Assembly: GCA_946406555.1 (NCBI GenBank)
Contig: CAMJLB010000006.1
Coordinates: forward strand, 1-41,742
Direction of reading: 5' to 3'
Length of the DNA: 41,742 nt
Origin: an uncultured Prevotellaceae bacterium
GTDB lineage: Bacteria > Bacteroidota > Bacteroidia > Bacteroidales > Bacteroidaceae
In this document: positions 27,248 through 35,321 of the stretch, one piece after another
How positions within the stretch are numbered: the first letter of the stretch is position 1
Layout of the letters: each line of letters begins with the position of its first letter
Made by a program: the position numbers and the translations under genes
The notes under the pieces: model-generated
Told to the model about the DNA's origin: nothing
Databases searched by the model: none
The model's input: the letters and a program-made list of their open reading frames with translations, nothing else

Positions 27248-28390
27248 TCAGAAGCTTACGATTACTTCTTTCTTGGCTATCTTTGCCGTGGTGGGTGTTC
27301 CCTTGATGATGATGCGCTTCTGTGCGAGCTCGCTGTCGGAGAGCGTGTCGTCTTCATAGCCGTTGTCGCATGCCCAGCTCTTGCTCACCCTGGCGGTGAA
27401 GGAGCCACCGCTGACGATGATGCCCGTGTCGCTCTTCACGGCCTTGGGCTTGCCCTGGTCGTTTCCGCCAGTGGTCTGTGCGACGAAGGTGCCTCCGCTC
27501 ACCACGATGTCCTGCGAGCAGTTGATGCCTTTTCCGCCATCGCCCGAGCTTGTCATGGTGAGCGCGCCTCCTGTCATGGTGAAGGGGTAGTCGCAGCGTA
27601 TGCAGGCCGCCGAGGTGGTGTCGGGCTGTCCGTCCACGGTCTCTATCTTGCAGCCGCCCGAGGTGGTGATGGTGGTGGTGCCGCCGCTTACCACGACCAC
27701 CGAGTCGCAGCGTATGCCGCGCCCGCCTGTTGCGGTGGTGCTGATGCTGAGCGTGCCGCCGTTTATCCACAGGCCGTCGTTCACCTTGATGCCGCTGCCG
27801 GTGGTGGTGGCGGCGGTGAGGGTGGCCTCGTCGAACACGATGTAGTCGTCGCAGGCAATGGCGTGCTTGCAGTTGCCGTTCACGGCGAGCTCGCCGGTTC
27901 CCGAGAAGATGATCTGCCCCTCGCTGAAGAGGGTGCCCTTCTGGTCGTAGCTCTGCTCGGTATAGGCGGTGCCGTCGCTGAGTCTGTTGGTGGTGCCGGC
28001 AGCCACCTCTACATAAAGCGACTTGCCACACTGGTTGTTGATGGCCGGACCGGCGGGGTTGGTGATGCTCACGCCGTTGAGGCGCAGGCCGTATTTCCGT
28101 TGCCGGTAGACGAGCAGCGAGCCGTCGGTGGTAGAGCCGCTGAGCACGAGCAGCAGCGAGTCGGCGTTGCTGCCGGTGTTGATGGTCACGTGGGCGCCGC
28201 TGATGGTCACCTCGGCATTGTCGGTCCCCGTCACGGTGGCGCTTGTGCCGTTATAGGTTATGTAGATGGTGCTCACCGAGGTGGCGGTGCCGTTGATATA
28301 GGCGCTGAAGTCGGTGTCGTCGTTTTCGCAGGCGCTGAAGAGGCTGGCGACGAAGGCCAACAGGGAAAGCGAAAAAAATAGCTTCTTCAT
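27248..28390 (-). CDS. carbohydrate-binding (Cthe_2159-like) beta-helix lipoprotein
   Basis: 380 residues. Lipoprotein signal MKKLFFSLSLLAFVASLFSAC with the cysteine at 21. The rest is a right-handed beta-helix-like series rich in Thr, Gly, Ser and Val with repeated rungs such as GIKVNDGLWINGGTLSI, GIRCDSVVVVSGGTTTI and GINCSQDIVVSGGTF. This matches the Cthe_2159 family, whose founding member binds cellulose and acidic polysaccharides; the ligand here is unknown. It is the last gene of the VTC-DUF4956-DUF2490 module, 15 bp after the DUF2490 gene. The association of Cthe_2159, DUF4956 and VTC-type polymerases is one I recall from Firmicutes, where CotH kinases often join; no CotH is present here. 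Confidence 0.82.
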   Translation of the reverse strand: MKKLFFSLSLLAFVASLFSACENDDTDFSAYINGTATSVSTIYITYNGTSATVTGTDNAEVTISGAHVTINTGSNADSLLLVLSGSTTDGSLLVYRQRKYGLRLNGVSITNPAGPAINNQCGKSLYVEVAAGTTNRLSDGTAYTEQSYDQKGTLFSEGQIIFSGTGELAVNGNCKHAIACDDYIVFDEATLTAATTTGSGIKVNDGLWINGGTLSISTTATGGRGIRCDSVVVVSGGTTTITTSGGCKIETVDGQPDTTSAACIRCDYPFTMTGGALTMTSSGDGGKGINCSQDIVVSGGTFVAQTTGGNDQGKPKAVKSDTGIIVSGGSFTARVSKSWACDNGYEDDTLSDSELAQKRIIIKGTPTTAKIAKKEVIVSF

Positions 28391-28405
28391 GTTGATGATG
28401 TATTG

Positions 28406-29179
28406 TTAGAACTTAAACTTATAGCCAATGCCCAGGTAGTGCATGTCGGGGTCGTAGTCTTCATCGTCTACGTTCTTCATGTTCTGGAAGCGGTAGAAGG
28501 CGCCGATGGAGTGCTGCTTGTTGAGCTTGTAGTCGGCCCCCACGGTGTAGCGCACCTTCTCGATGGCCCACGAGTGGTAGAACTCTGCGCTGGCGTAGGG
28601 TTCTATCTTGGCGCGCTTCTTGTCGTAAGACACTTCTATGCGCGAGCGCAACTGGTTCTTGCCCTTTCCCGCCCGGGTGTAGTCGTCTTCCCACTGTGCT
28701 TCGTCGAAGTCCCAGCGGTCGGTGCTTGTTTCCGGACGGTAGCTGTACTGCCATCGTTCGCGCAGCGAGACCTTGATATTGTTCTGAAACTTATACGCTC
28801 CCGTGAGCGCAATGTTGAAGCGGTGCTTCACGCCGTAGTAGCTGGGGCGCCAGTGGTTGTAGGCCCCCGATGCCTTGTAGCTTATCTTCTCGCGGTTGTT
28901 GTAGTCGAGCAGGTCGTATCCTGCGCTGGCCTTGAGCCACTTTGTGAGCTTATACGATGCCCCGACGCCGAACTTCCAGCGGTCCATGGTCTTGAAGTTG
29001 TTTCGGGTGCGCATCTCGGCCTCCAGGCCGATGCTGAGCTGCTTGTTGATTTTCTTCTCAGCCTCGGCACCCACGATGAGTCCACCCTCGCTCTGGGCGG
29101 TGGCCAGCGTGCAGTGGAGGGCGAGGAGGAAGGCCAGCGCGCTGCGCAGGCCTTTCCAGCATTTGTCAGAGGTTTGCAT
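28406..29179 (-). CDS. DUF2490-family outer membrane beta-barrel protein
   Basis: 257 residues. Signal peptide ending near ALHCTLATAQ, then alternating polar/aromatic strands (LSIGLEAEMRTRNNF, LKASAGYDLLDYNNR, IEPYASAEFYHSWA) and a C-terminal aromatic residue (LGIGYKFKF), all features of outer membrane barrels. The pattern SLRERWQY and RSRIEVSYD fits DUF2490. Its start overlaps the DUF4956 gene by 14 bp, so translation is probably coupled. Function is not known; within this module it may be the outer membrane part of a polyphosphate- or polysaccharide-related system, which is inference. Confidence 0.8.
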   Translation of the reverse strand: MQTSDKCWKGLRSALAFLLALHCTLATAQSEGGLIVGAEAEKKINKQLSIGLEAEMRTRNNFKTMDRWKFGVGASYKLTKWLKASAGYDLLDYNNREKISYKASGAYNHWRPSYYGVKHRFNIALTGAYKFQNNIKVSLRERWQYSYRPETSTDRWDFDEAQWEDDYTRAGKGKNQLRSRIEVSYDKKRAKIEPYASAEFYHSWAIEKVRYTVGADYKLNKQHSIGAFYRFQNMKNVDDEDYDPDMHYLGIGYKFKF

Positions 29180-29843
29180 AGTCGGTGTTTTTAATCTTTA
29201 TCTTGTTGTCTATCTCGCCCAGGTTCTCCCCTTCGTAGATGACGCGCAGCATGACCATGTCGCGCAGGAAGTCGACGGCTCCCACCTTCACGTCGAGCAC
29301 CTTGATGCCCAGGCGGTTCTCGATGTCAGCCACGAGCTCGGCGCGTCGTTCGGGCTTGGCCAGCTCTATGCGGTCGTACTGTATGAGCTTGGTGGCCTCG
29401 ATCTTGATGACATGCTCGAACACGATGATGGCCAGCACCACGATGATGTCGATGACGACAAGTTCGGCCAGCGGGGTGCCCACGAGCTCGCCATCGTCGT
29501 CGACGCCCATCGAGTCGGCCATGGCATGCACCACCGAGAGGCACACCACCACGAAGAGGTAGGTCATCTCGCGCACGGGCATCGAGTCGGTGCGGTAGCG
29601 CATGATCGAGAAGATGCCGAAGAGGCCCAGGCCCACGCCCATGGTGGCCTTGCCGCGCTCCATGCCCATCATCAGGTAGACGAGGAAGAAGATGGTCACC
29701 GAGATGATGACGAAGGTGAAGTAGAAGTCGCGCCGCTTGCTCTTGCGGAAATAAAGAAACTGAACGATGCCCCAGTTTACCAGGAGGCAGAGTGCGAATC
29801 GCACCAGGGTGTCGGCAAAGCCGACGGAAAAAAGTTCTTGCAT
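29166..29843 (-). CDS. DUF4956 membrane protein
   Basis: 225 residues with about four membrane segments in the N-terminal 145 residues (FALCLLVNWGIVQFLYF, FTFVIISVTIFFLVYLMMG, TYLFVVVCLSVVHAMA, LVVIDIIVVLAIIVFEHVI). A soluble C-terminal domain of about 75 residues follows (RAELVADIENRLGIKVLDVKVG), which looks ferredoxin-like. The motif FGIFSIMRYRTD between segments is the hallmark of DUF4956. These proteins are commonly encoded beside VTC-domain polyphosphate polymerases, as here. Biochemical role unknown. Confidence 0.85.
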   Translation of the reverse strand: MQELFSVGFADTLVRFALCLLVNWGIVQFLYFRKSKRRDFYFTFVIISVTIFFLVYLMMGMERGKATMGVGLGLFGIFSIMRYRTDSMPVREMTYLFVVVCLSVVHAMADSMGVDDDGELVGTPLAELVVIDIIVVLAIIVFEHVIKIEATKLIQYDRIELAKPERRAELVADIENRLGIKVLDVKVGAVDFLRDMVMLRVIYEGENLGEIDNKIKIKNTDYANL

Positions 29844-29875
29844 AGCTGTTTTTTTTATTTTATTTTTTTTCGTGA

Positions 29876-29941
29876 TTCCGTGATGACGGGATTCCGGTAT
29901 TCCGGGATTTCGGTATTCCGCTGGCGGTCTCCCGCTGGCGG
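29876..29941. repeat. GGTATTCCGGGATTTCGG intergenic repeat, long copy
   Basis: Tandem variants of GATTCCGGTATTCCG, then two copies of CGCTGGCGG separated by TCTCC, fill the gap between the VTC and DUF4956 genes. A short version occurs before mutL (8926-8951). Confidence 0.6.
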
Positions 29942-29943
29942 CG

Positions 29944-30699
29944 TTATCTCCCTACCAGCTTCTCCACCTCGATGAGTTTCCGCTTGAAGCGGTTCACGGG
30001 CAGGTGCTGCCAGCCGGTGAGGGCCGAACCCATGCAGTATTTCGAGAAGCCGTGGGGCTGAATGCGTAGCTGGCGCAGCATCTCGAGCACAGGCGAATAG
30101 ACCAGACCGTCGCGCTTCAGCTCGATGATCACCAGGTCGTCCATGTCCTTGTCCTGCCCGTTGACCATGTTGTGGAAGCGCAGCGCGGAGTCGATGGTGA
30201 GACGCTCCGTCTTGCCCTTGTTTACGAGCGTGATACGCGAGAAGTGGTTGTTCAGTGCGGGCACCAGCGTGTCTACGCCGTAGCGCAGGTGCTTGGCCAG
30301 GAAGAGCCGCTTCTCTTCATCGGCGAGGTCCATGTCTGTCACCTCGATGCGCTTCTTCTTCGTGCGACCGTGGTTGTTCTTCGTCTTCACCTCCATGAAC
30401 TGCAGGCCAGAGACGCAGTAGGTGCGGAAGCGTATCTTCTGCCGGTTGGTGTGGCCGTGCTGATGGGTGGCATACATGTCGAACTGCGTGGTGTCGAAGT
30501 AGGTGGTGTCGTAGTCCAGGTTGCGCCCGCCGTCGATGTCCTGCACGTAGTAGTCGTGCTGTGCCATCTCGAGCAGCCTGGCCAGGTGGTCGAGGTTGGT
30601 CACAAACTTGGTGTCGGTGCGGTTCATCAGCTTCACGCTGCTCATCTGTTCGAGGGTGATGGGTGCCAGCGTCTTTAGCAGTTCGTCGATTCGTGTCAT
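29944..30699 (-). CDS. VTC-domain polyphosphate polymerase-like protein
   Basis: 251 residues. VTC domains form a tunnel that makes polyphosphate from ATP in yeast Vtc4. The hallmark basic and acidic tunnel residues are visible: NRTDTKFV (26-33), the QKIRFRTY strand (87-94), FMEVKTK with Glu103 and Lys105, KKKRIEV (114-120) and VIELKRDG near 200. The C-terminal SKYCMG is also typical. No SPX or membrane domain is attached; the next gene (DUF4956) may serve as the membrane part. It has its own promoter (30736-30769) behind the tig terminator. Activity on polyphosphate is inferred from family membership. Confidence 0.85.
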   Translation of the reverse strand: MTRIDELLKTLAPITLEQMSSVKLMNRTDTKFVTNLDHLARLLEMAQHDYYVQDIDGGRNLDYDTTYFDTTQFDMYATHQHGHTNRQKIRFRTYCVSGLQFMEVKTKNNHGRTKKKRIEVTDMDLADEEKRLFLAKHLRYGVDTLVPALNNHFSRITLVNKGKTERLTIDSALRFHNMVNGQDKDMDDLVIIELKRDGLVYSPVLEMLRQLRIQPHGFSKYCMGSALTGWQHLPVNRFKRKLIEVEKLVGR

Positions 30700-30735
30700 G
30701 TCTTTTAGATTTATGCGGTCGTTTTCTTTCGGCTA

Positions 30736-30769
30736 CAAAATTACAAAAAAAAACGCAACGGGCTTCAAA
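30736..30769 (-). promoter_or_regulatory. promoter of the VTC-DUF4956 module, TTTG-N22-TAATTTTG
   Basis: Minus strand TAATTTTG (30736-30743) with TTTG 22 bp upstream (30766-30769); the spacing is slightly long. It lies 37 bp before the VTC start codon. Confidence 0.6.
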
Positions 30770-30829
30770 AATTCAGCAAATGCCCGCTTTTTTCTTACGA
30801 AAAGTGCTTTTTTGGCCAGAAAAGCAAAC

Positions 30830-30867
30830 AAAACCACAAAAGACGGCATTCCGCCTTTTGTGGTTTT
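30830..30867 (-). terminator. intrinsic terminator of tig
   Basis: 13-bp perfect stem (30830-30842 with 30855-30867), extended by an inner CGG/CCG pair, followed on the minus strand by TTTTGTTTGC. It separates tig from the VTC module. Confidence 0.85.
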
Positions 30868-30895
30868 GCGTATGTGGGGGGATGTCGCCTTGGGC

Positions 30896-32266
30896 TTATC
30901 CTTCCTGTCCTCCCTGCATGAGCTTGTTGAACTCGTCGAGCGTCACCTCCTTCGTTTCGAGCGTCACCACTTTCTTCAGTGCCTCGGTGAGCTTCATGTC
31001 GACGGCGCGGTCAATAAACTGATCCACGTTCTCGCGCTTCTTCAGCTGCTCGTTCACGTAGTTCTCGAGCACGTCGTCGGGCACGTTGCTCATGCCGTAC
31101 TGGGCAAACTGCAAGCGTATGCCGTCGCGGGCCACCTGCTTCACGTCGTCGTCGTCGATCTTCACCTCGTTGACCTCTACGAGCTGCTCCTTGATGAGGT
31201 GCCACTTCAGCTGTTTGATGCTGGCGTCGAAGTTCTTCTCCACATATTCCTCGCCCTTATCCTTGTTGTTGTTCAGCATCACGCGCTTGAGCAGTGCCTC
31301 GGGGAAGGTGAGCTCGCCCACCTTCTCTTCCATATACTTGCGCACGTCCTGCAGGAAGCGGTAGTCGCTGTTGCTCACGAGCTGCTCCTTCATGCCCTCG
31401 GCAATCTTCTGGCGGAAGTCGGCCTCGTCCTTCACCTCGCCCTCGCCATATACACGGTCGAAGAGCTCCTGGTCTACCACATGAGGCTCGAAGTGGCGAA
31501 TCTCGGTTATCTGGAAGCTGAAGTCGCTCGTCAGGTCGGCCACCTTCTCCTTGTCTACCTTCAGCAGGGCAGCCACCTCGGCATCGTTGCCGGGATAGGC
31601 CTTCTTGGGGTTGAAGATGATGATGTCGCCGGGCTTGGCACCCTCGAACTTCTTCTTCTCGTCGTCGTCCTTCACGTAGCTGGGCATCACCATGCCGCCT
31701 TCGGTCTCTATGCCGCCTTCGAGGGTGTTGCCCTCGGCATCGAGCTGGCGCAGGTCGCCCTTCAGGGTGTCGTTGCCGCTCCACTCTTCGGCGCTCACAA
31801 ACTGTCCGGCCTGTTGTGCGAACATCTGCACCTGGTCGTCTACCAGCTTGTCGTCGACCGCTATCTTATAGAAGTCTATATGGTCGTCGGCACTCAGCTC
31901 AGCCTTGAACTCTGGAGCCACGGCAATGTCGAACACGAAGGTGAAGGGCCCGTCGCTGGCCAGGTCCTGTGGCTGCTGCTTCTCTTCGTTGGGCAGAGGC
32001 TCGCCCAGCATGCGGATCTTATTCTCACGCACATACTCATAGATTTTCTCGCCCAGCAGGCGGTTCACCTCCTCTACTTTCACGGCTGTGCCATACTGCT
32101 TCTTCACGAGGCCCATGGGCACCATACCGGGGCGGAAGCCAGGCATCTGCACCTTGCGGCGATATTCGTTCAGCTGCTTCTTTACTTTCTCCTCATAGTC
32201 TGCCTTCTCTACGGTAACGGTCATCAAGCCATTGATGTGGTCGGCACTTTCAAACTGAATGTTCAT
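30896..32266 (-). CDS. tig: trigger factor
   Basis: Ribosome-bound chaperone for nascent chains. 456 residues, normal for the family. The N-terminal ribosome-binding domain contains the signature region MPGFRPGMVPMGLVKKQYG (40-58), equivalent to the GFRxGKxP loop. A PPIase-like middle domain (about 150-240) and a helical C-terminal arm follow. As in many Bacteroidota the PPIase part is divergent. In related genomes tig is usually next to clpP-clpX; here a strong terminator and four genes intervene. Confidence 0.95.
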   Translation of the reverse strand: MNIQFESADHINGLMTVTVEKADYEEKVKKQLNEYRRKVQMPGFRPGMVPMGLVKKQYGTAVKVEEVNRLLGEKIYEYVRENKIRMLGEPLPNEEKQQPQDLASDGPFTFVFDIAVAPEFKAELSADDHIDFYKIAVDDKLVDDQVQMFAQQAGQFVSAEEWSGNDTLKGDLRQLDAEGNTLEGGIETEGGMVMPSYVKDDDEKKKFEGAKPGDIIIFNPKKAYPGNDAEVAALLKVDKEKVADLTSDFSFQITEIRHFEPHVVDQELFDRVYGEGEVKDEADFRQKIAEGMKEQLVSNSDYRFLQDVRKYMEEKVGELTFPEALLKRVMLNNNKDKGEEYVEKNFDASIKQLKWHLIKEQLVEVNEVKIDDDDVKQVARDGIRLQFAQYGMSNVPDDVLENYVNEQLKKRENVDQFIDRAVDMKLTEALKKVVTLETKEVTLDEFNKLMQGGQEG

Positions 32267-32321
32267 TGTTTTATATCTTATTTATTTTATATTAATCTCG
32301 CTGTTTTACGTATTTGGGGTG

Positions 32322-32329
32322 CAAAATTA
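32322..32329 (-). promoter_or_regulatory. tig promoter, TAATTTTG
   Basis: Minus strand TAATTTTG, 56 bp before the tig ATG; no good -33 partner. Confidence 0.6.
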
Positions 32330-32366
32330 CTGATAAAAGCCGTAAATCATGCACGATTATGTTTTT

Positions 32367-33386
32367 TTAACTTCTTCGCTTGTCTGTAGTTGCGCTATTT
32401 GTCCTGGGCTGGCCGAAGGTGCGCTTTATATTCTGCCAGATCTCGATGCTGTTGATGATGTTCTGCCAGAGTATGTAGCAACCGGGGCCTACGCTCGACA
32501 AGGGGTGCAGATAGGCTGCCGAGAGCCAGATGGCGAAGACGGTGTTCTTCTGTCCCAGTGCCTGCCCCGCCTCCTGGGCATGGCCCGAGGAGCGTCCGGC
32601 CCGGCGCCCGGCCACAAACTGCAGCACGCACACCACGAGGCTCAACACGGCGATGGCGCCCAGCAGCCATACCGATGCCTGTGCGTGCACGATGTTGCGC
32701 ACGGTGGTGCCCGTGACGATCATCAGCGAGCAGGCCCACAGGTAGAAGCTCAGGTCTTTCGTGCCGACGATGCGCCGGTGCAGGCCCTTCATGTGGTGCT
32801 TCACCACGTAGGCCAGCAGCATGGGCACGATGAGCACCAGCACCACCTCGTGCAGTATCTTGAGGAAGGCGGCAAGAAACGACACGTGGGCCGACGGCTC
32901 GATGAGCGGGAAGCACACTGGCACGAGCAGCGCGGTGAGAAAGTTGGAGAGGAAGGTGAAGGTGGTCATCTGCTCGAGCGAGCCGCCCAGCTTCTGGGTG
33001 ACCACGGCGGCGGCAGTGGCACAGGGCGAGACCACGCACATGAGCGTGGCCTCGAGCAGCACTGCCGCCGTGGGCGACAGATGCCAAGAGCCGCAGGCGG
33101 GGTGCTGCCCGGCGAAGGGCACGATGAGCAGGGCGATGAGCAGCAGTTGCAGCACCGTCACCCTCAGATGCCACGCCACGGGACGGAGCTTCTCGAAGTC
33201 TACCTTGCAGAACGTGACAAAAAGCACCAGGAACATGAACCACGGCAGCATCGTGGCCATGATGGGGGCAAAAAAACGGGAGGCGCCGGTGAGCTGGGGC
33301 GTAAAGGCAAACAGCAGGTAGGTCAGCGTGCCTAAGCCCATCGCCGAGGGCAGCGTCCAGTCTTTCAGCAGTCTTATGCAGTTCAT
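32367..33386 (-). CDS. bile acid:sodium symporter (BASS)-like membrane protein
   Basis: 339 residues with 9-10 hydrophobic segments. The pattern GTLTYLLFAFTPQL, PWFMFLVLFVTF, AVLLEATLMCVVSPCATAAAVVTQKLGG (the conserved crossing region with a small-residue and SPC turn) and LTALLVPVCFPL fits the BASS/SBF transporter fold. Substrate unknown; many bacterial members carry small organic acids rather than bile acids. It starts 24 bp after the AAA ATPase stop, so the two may be cotranscribed; tig follows with its own promoter. Confidence 0.8.
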   Translation of the reverse strand: MNCIRLLKDWTLPSAMGLGTLTYLLFAFTPQLTGASRFFAPIMATMLPWFMFLVLFVTFCKVDFEKLRPVAWHLRVTVLQLLLIALLIVPFAGQHPACGSWHLSPTAAVLLEATLMCVVSPCATAAAVVTQKLGGSLEQMTTFTFLSNFLTALLVPVCFPLIEPSAHVSFLAAFLKILHEVVLVLIVPMLLAYVVKHHMKGLHRRIVGTKDLSFYLWACSLMIVTGTTVRNIVHAQASVWLLGAIAVLSLVVCVLQFVAGRRAGRSSGHAQEAGQALGQKNTVFAIWLSAAYLHPLSSVGPGCYILWQNIINSIEIWQNIKRTFGQPRTNSATTDKRRS

Positions 33387-33410
33387 GGGGCAATCAGAAA
33401 CAGTGGCAGC

Positions 33411-34523
33411 CTACGACTCGCGAAGCCATAATGCCATGAATTTGTCGTAGACCTCGTAAACGCCTTGGTTGTGGGTCAGCAGCTGCCTCTCCATGAGTGC
33501 CTGGGCCGATTTCTGCACGCTGCTGGCAGAAGAGAGGTTATGTCGTTTCACAAAAGGCGCCCCCGTGATCTGTCTGGCCTTTCCTTCACGGCTCACGGCA
33601 ACGAGCAAGTCGCGCTGTCGGGCCGTCAGCTGATAGAGCAGGTCTTTATAAGCATCTTCGTTCTGGCCGACAATCTGTCTCACGGCTTTTTCTTCGTCGC
33701 CTGCGGCAACATCGTCATTTGTCGCAAACAGTTGGTTGAGCACTTTCTGCAGATACCAGGTCGTGCCGTCGAACCGCTCGTAGATGGCACTCACCACACC
33801 GTCGGCTATGGTCTTGCCGGCCTTCTCAAAATGCTGCTTGGCAAACATTTCATATTCCGGCAGAGCCACGGCCTTCAGGAACATGAGTGATACGCTCTGG
33901 TAGAAAGGCCTTGCCGGCGATGAGAACATCTCGCTCATCATGCTCTTCTGTGAGCCGGAGAATACGAACACGGCATTCCGGCAGTCCTGTACGTAGGTGC
34001 GCATCAGTTCCTCCACATTCCGTTCCGGATAGTCGGCGATGGCCTGAAATTCGTCGATGGCGACGATGCATCTCCTGTCGGCCGCTTTCATGTAGTTGAA
34101 AATCTCTTCCAGCGTGAAGCTGGGCGATTTTATGTCGCCTATGCTCAGATTCCAGCTGGCATTGCCCTGCCCGTCGAAGGATATGCCGGTGCGCAGCGAC
34201 GTTACAAAACGCAGGAAGCCATCCACGGCCGACTGCCCGCGAGGCTTCAGGCGGTTCACGATGCCATGCCCCATGCGGTAGACCATGTCCTGCAGATTCT
34301 TCGTGGCGTAGATGTCGATGAGGAAGGTATAGTACTGCTCTTGAATTTCTTTTCGTGCAAAACAGTGATGAATCAGGCCTGTCTTCCCCATACGGCGAGG
34401 GGATATCAGGGCCACATGATTGCCATTGGTGAGCATGGTGGTCAATTCTTGCGTCTCTCTCTTGCGGTCGCAGAAATAATCGGCCGACTCGTAGCCGTAG
34501 GTGATGAAGGGGTTCGAAACCAT
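33411..34523 (-). CDS. AAA ATPase with C-terminal winged-helix-like region
   Basis: 370 residues from ATG at 34521-34523 (MVSNPFITYGYESADYFCDR). Walker A SPRRMGKTG at 41-49, Walker B CIVAIDEFQ with Asp157/Glu158, and a sensor-like VFSGSQKSMM. The C-terminal 100 residues (LTARQRDLLVAVSREG...LSSASSVQKSAQALMERQLLT) look like a winged helix. This is the archaeal-type ATPase (PF01637-like) family, common and multicopy in Bacteroidota, with no firm function. A longer in-frame reading exists upstream, but it crosses the promoter at 34542-34572. Element B lies 190 bp upstream of it in the same relation as element A to guaB. Confidence 0.88.
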   Translation of the reverse strand: MVSNPFITYGYESADYFCDRKRETQELTTMLTNGNHVALISPRRMGKTGLIHHCFARKEIQEQYYTFLIDIYATKNLQDMVYRMGHGIVNRLKPRGQSAVDGFLRFVTSLRTGISFDGQGNASWNLSIGDIKSPSFTLEEIFNYMKAADRRCIVAIDEFQAIADYPERNVEELMRTYVQDCRNAVFVFSGSQKSMMSEMFSSPARPFYQSVSLMFLKAVALPEYEMFAKQHFEKAGKTIADGVVSAIYERFDGTTWYLQKVLNQLFATNDDVAAGDEEKAVRQIVGQNEDAYKDLLYQLTARQRDLLVAVSREGKARQITGAPFVKRHNLSSASSVQKSAQALMERQLLTHNQGVYEVYDKFMALWLRES

Positions 34524-34541
34524 AAAGTATCCTTTTGCGTG

Positions 34542-34572
34542 CAAAAGTACATTATTATTTTGAATCGCCAAA
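34542..34572 (-). promoter_or_regulatory. AAA ATPase promoter, TTTG-N19-TACTTTTG
   Basis: Minus strand TTTG (34569-34572), 19-bp spacer, TACTTTTG (34542-34549), 19 bp before the ATG. Full consensus match that decides the start. Confidence 0.8.
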
Positions 34573-34710
34573 AGAATTATCCAAAAAAGATTATCCGATT
34601 TGGATATTTTCTTGATTCGGCATCTGGCCGGAGCAGAAAGAGGCACTAAAATATGTATGAGTAATTATGGACAATTACGGGAATTCGTTTCTCTTGGAAA
34701 GAAATGAGCT

Positions 34711-35141
34711 GCATGAATATGCATGCTGCTTTTCGATTTTCAAGACAAACAGAATTTGTGTTTTAGAACGGCGGAAGGCTGCCACGGCCTCCCTGATAAC
34801 GCCTTCGTAGGCCGTCGGCCGCGCAGTGAAGCCTCCGTTGCGCCAGCAAGGTGGCTCCCCGGAGCAGGGCGGGGCGCTTATTCGGCCTGTCTTGGGGTGC
34901 AGAACAGCCAGGACTGCAACTCAAAACAGGCTGAATTGAAGCGCAAAACAGCCTGGATTGCAACCCAAAACAGCCTGAATTGCAACACAGCGTTTTTGTT
35001 GTTTTGCAATCGGCTGACTGTCAGTGACTTGTGGAAGTCGCTGGGATTTGAAAATTTCGGGCGAGGAGCTGCGCGCTTCCGAAATTTTAAATCTCAGCGG
35101 TTTTCGCCGGATATTTATGCAGTGTGATGGTGCATAAATAT
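34711..35141 (-). repeat. dispersed non-coding element, copy B (22-bp units plus hairpin)
   Basis: About 430 bp homologous to copy A with the same order of landmarks: TCAAGACAAA, a divergent GC-rich middle, GGGTGC, four 22-bp units, a 20-bp-plus hairpin (arms 35039-35060 and 35079-35099), AGCGGTTTTCGCCG and ATGCA...GCATAAATA. The two hairpin arms are nearly fully complementary. A TATATTTG element on the minus strand at 35181-35188 could start a transcript through it, without a clear -33. The 34573-34710 stretch to its left holds nothing I recognise. Confidence 0.8.
34899..34986 (-). repeat. four tandem 22-bp units (copy B)
   Basis: Units at 34899-34920, 34921-34942, 34943-34964 and 34965-34986 with no spacers. 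Core CARAACAGSCNGRAYTG. The second unit carries CAGGCTG where the third and fourth have CAGCCTG, i.e. the reverse complement, so neighbouring units can pair. Confidence 0.9.
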
Positions 35142-35248
35142 AACTTGAGTGATCGTTAAATAATTTGGTAAGTAGATGAACAAATATAGCTGAAAGAGAA
35201 GAGATTCTCGCCTTTTTGCCCTTTTTAGCAATTTTTTGACAGCTTTTC

Positions 35249-35280
35249 TTTGCTTTTCTCGCTGTTTTCTGCTAAATTTG
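35249..35280 (+). promoter_or_regulatory. comM promoter, TTTG-N20-TAAATTTG
   Basis: TTTG (35249-35252), 20-bp spacer, TAAATTTG (35273-35280), 41 bp before the comM ATG. Full consensus. No match of this quality was seen before any of the cargo genes downstream. Confidence 0.8.
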
Positions 35281-35321
35281 CGTGCTGTTTTTACCGTACT
35301 ACAACCAGAAAGAGAAAGAAA

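Noticed and set aside
32395..33393. 332-codon open frame overlapping the BASS-like gene on the same strand
   Set aside because: Its translation is rich in Arg, His and Ala without membrane segments, a GC-rich shadow; the other frame gives a clear transporter.
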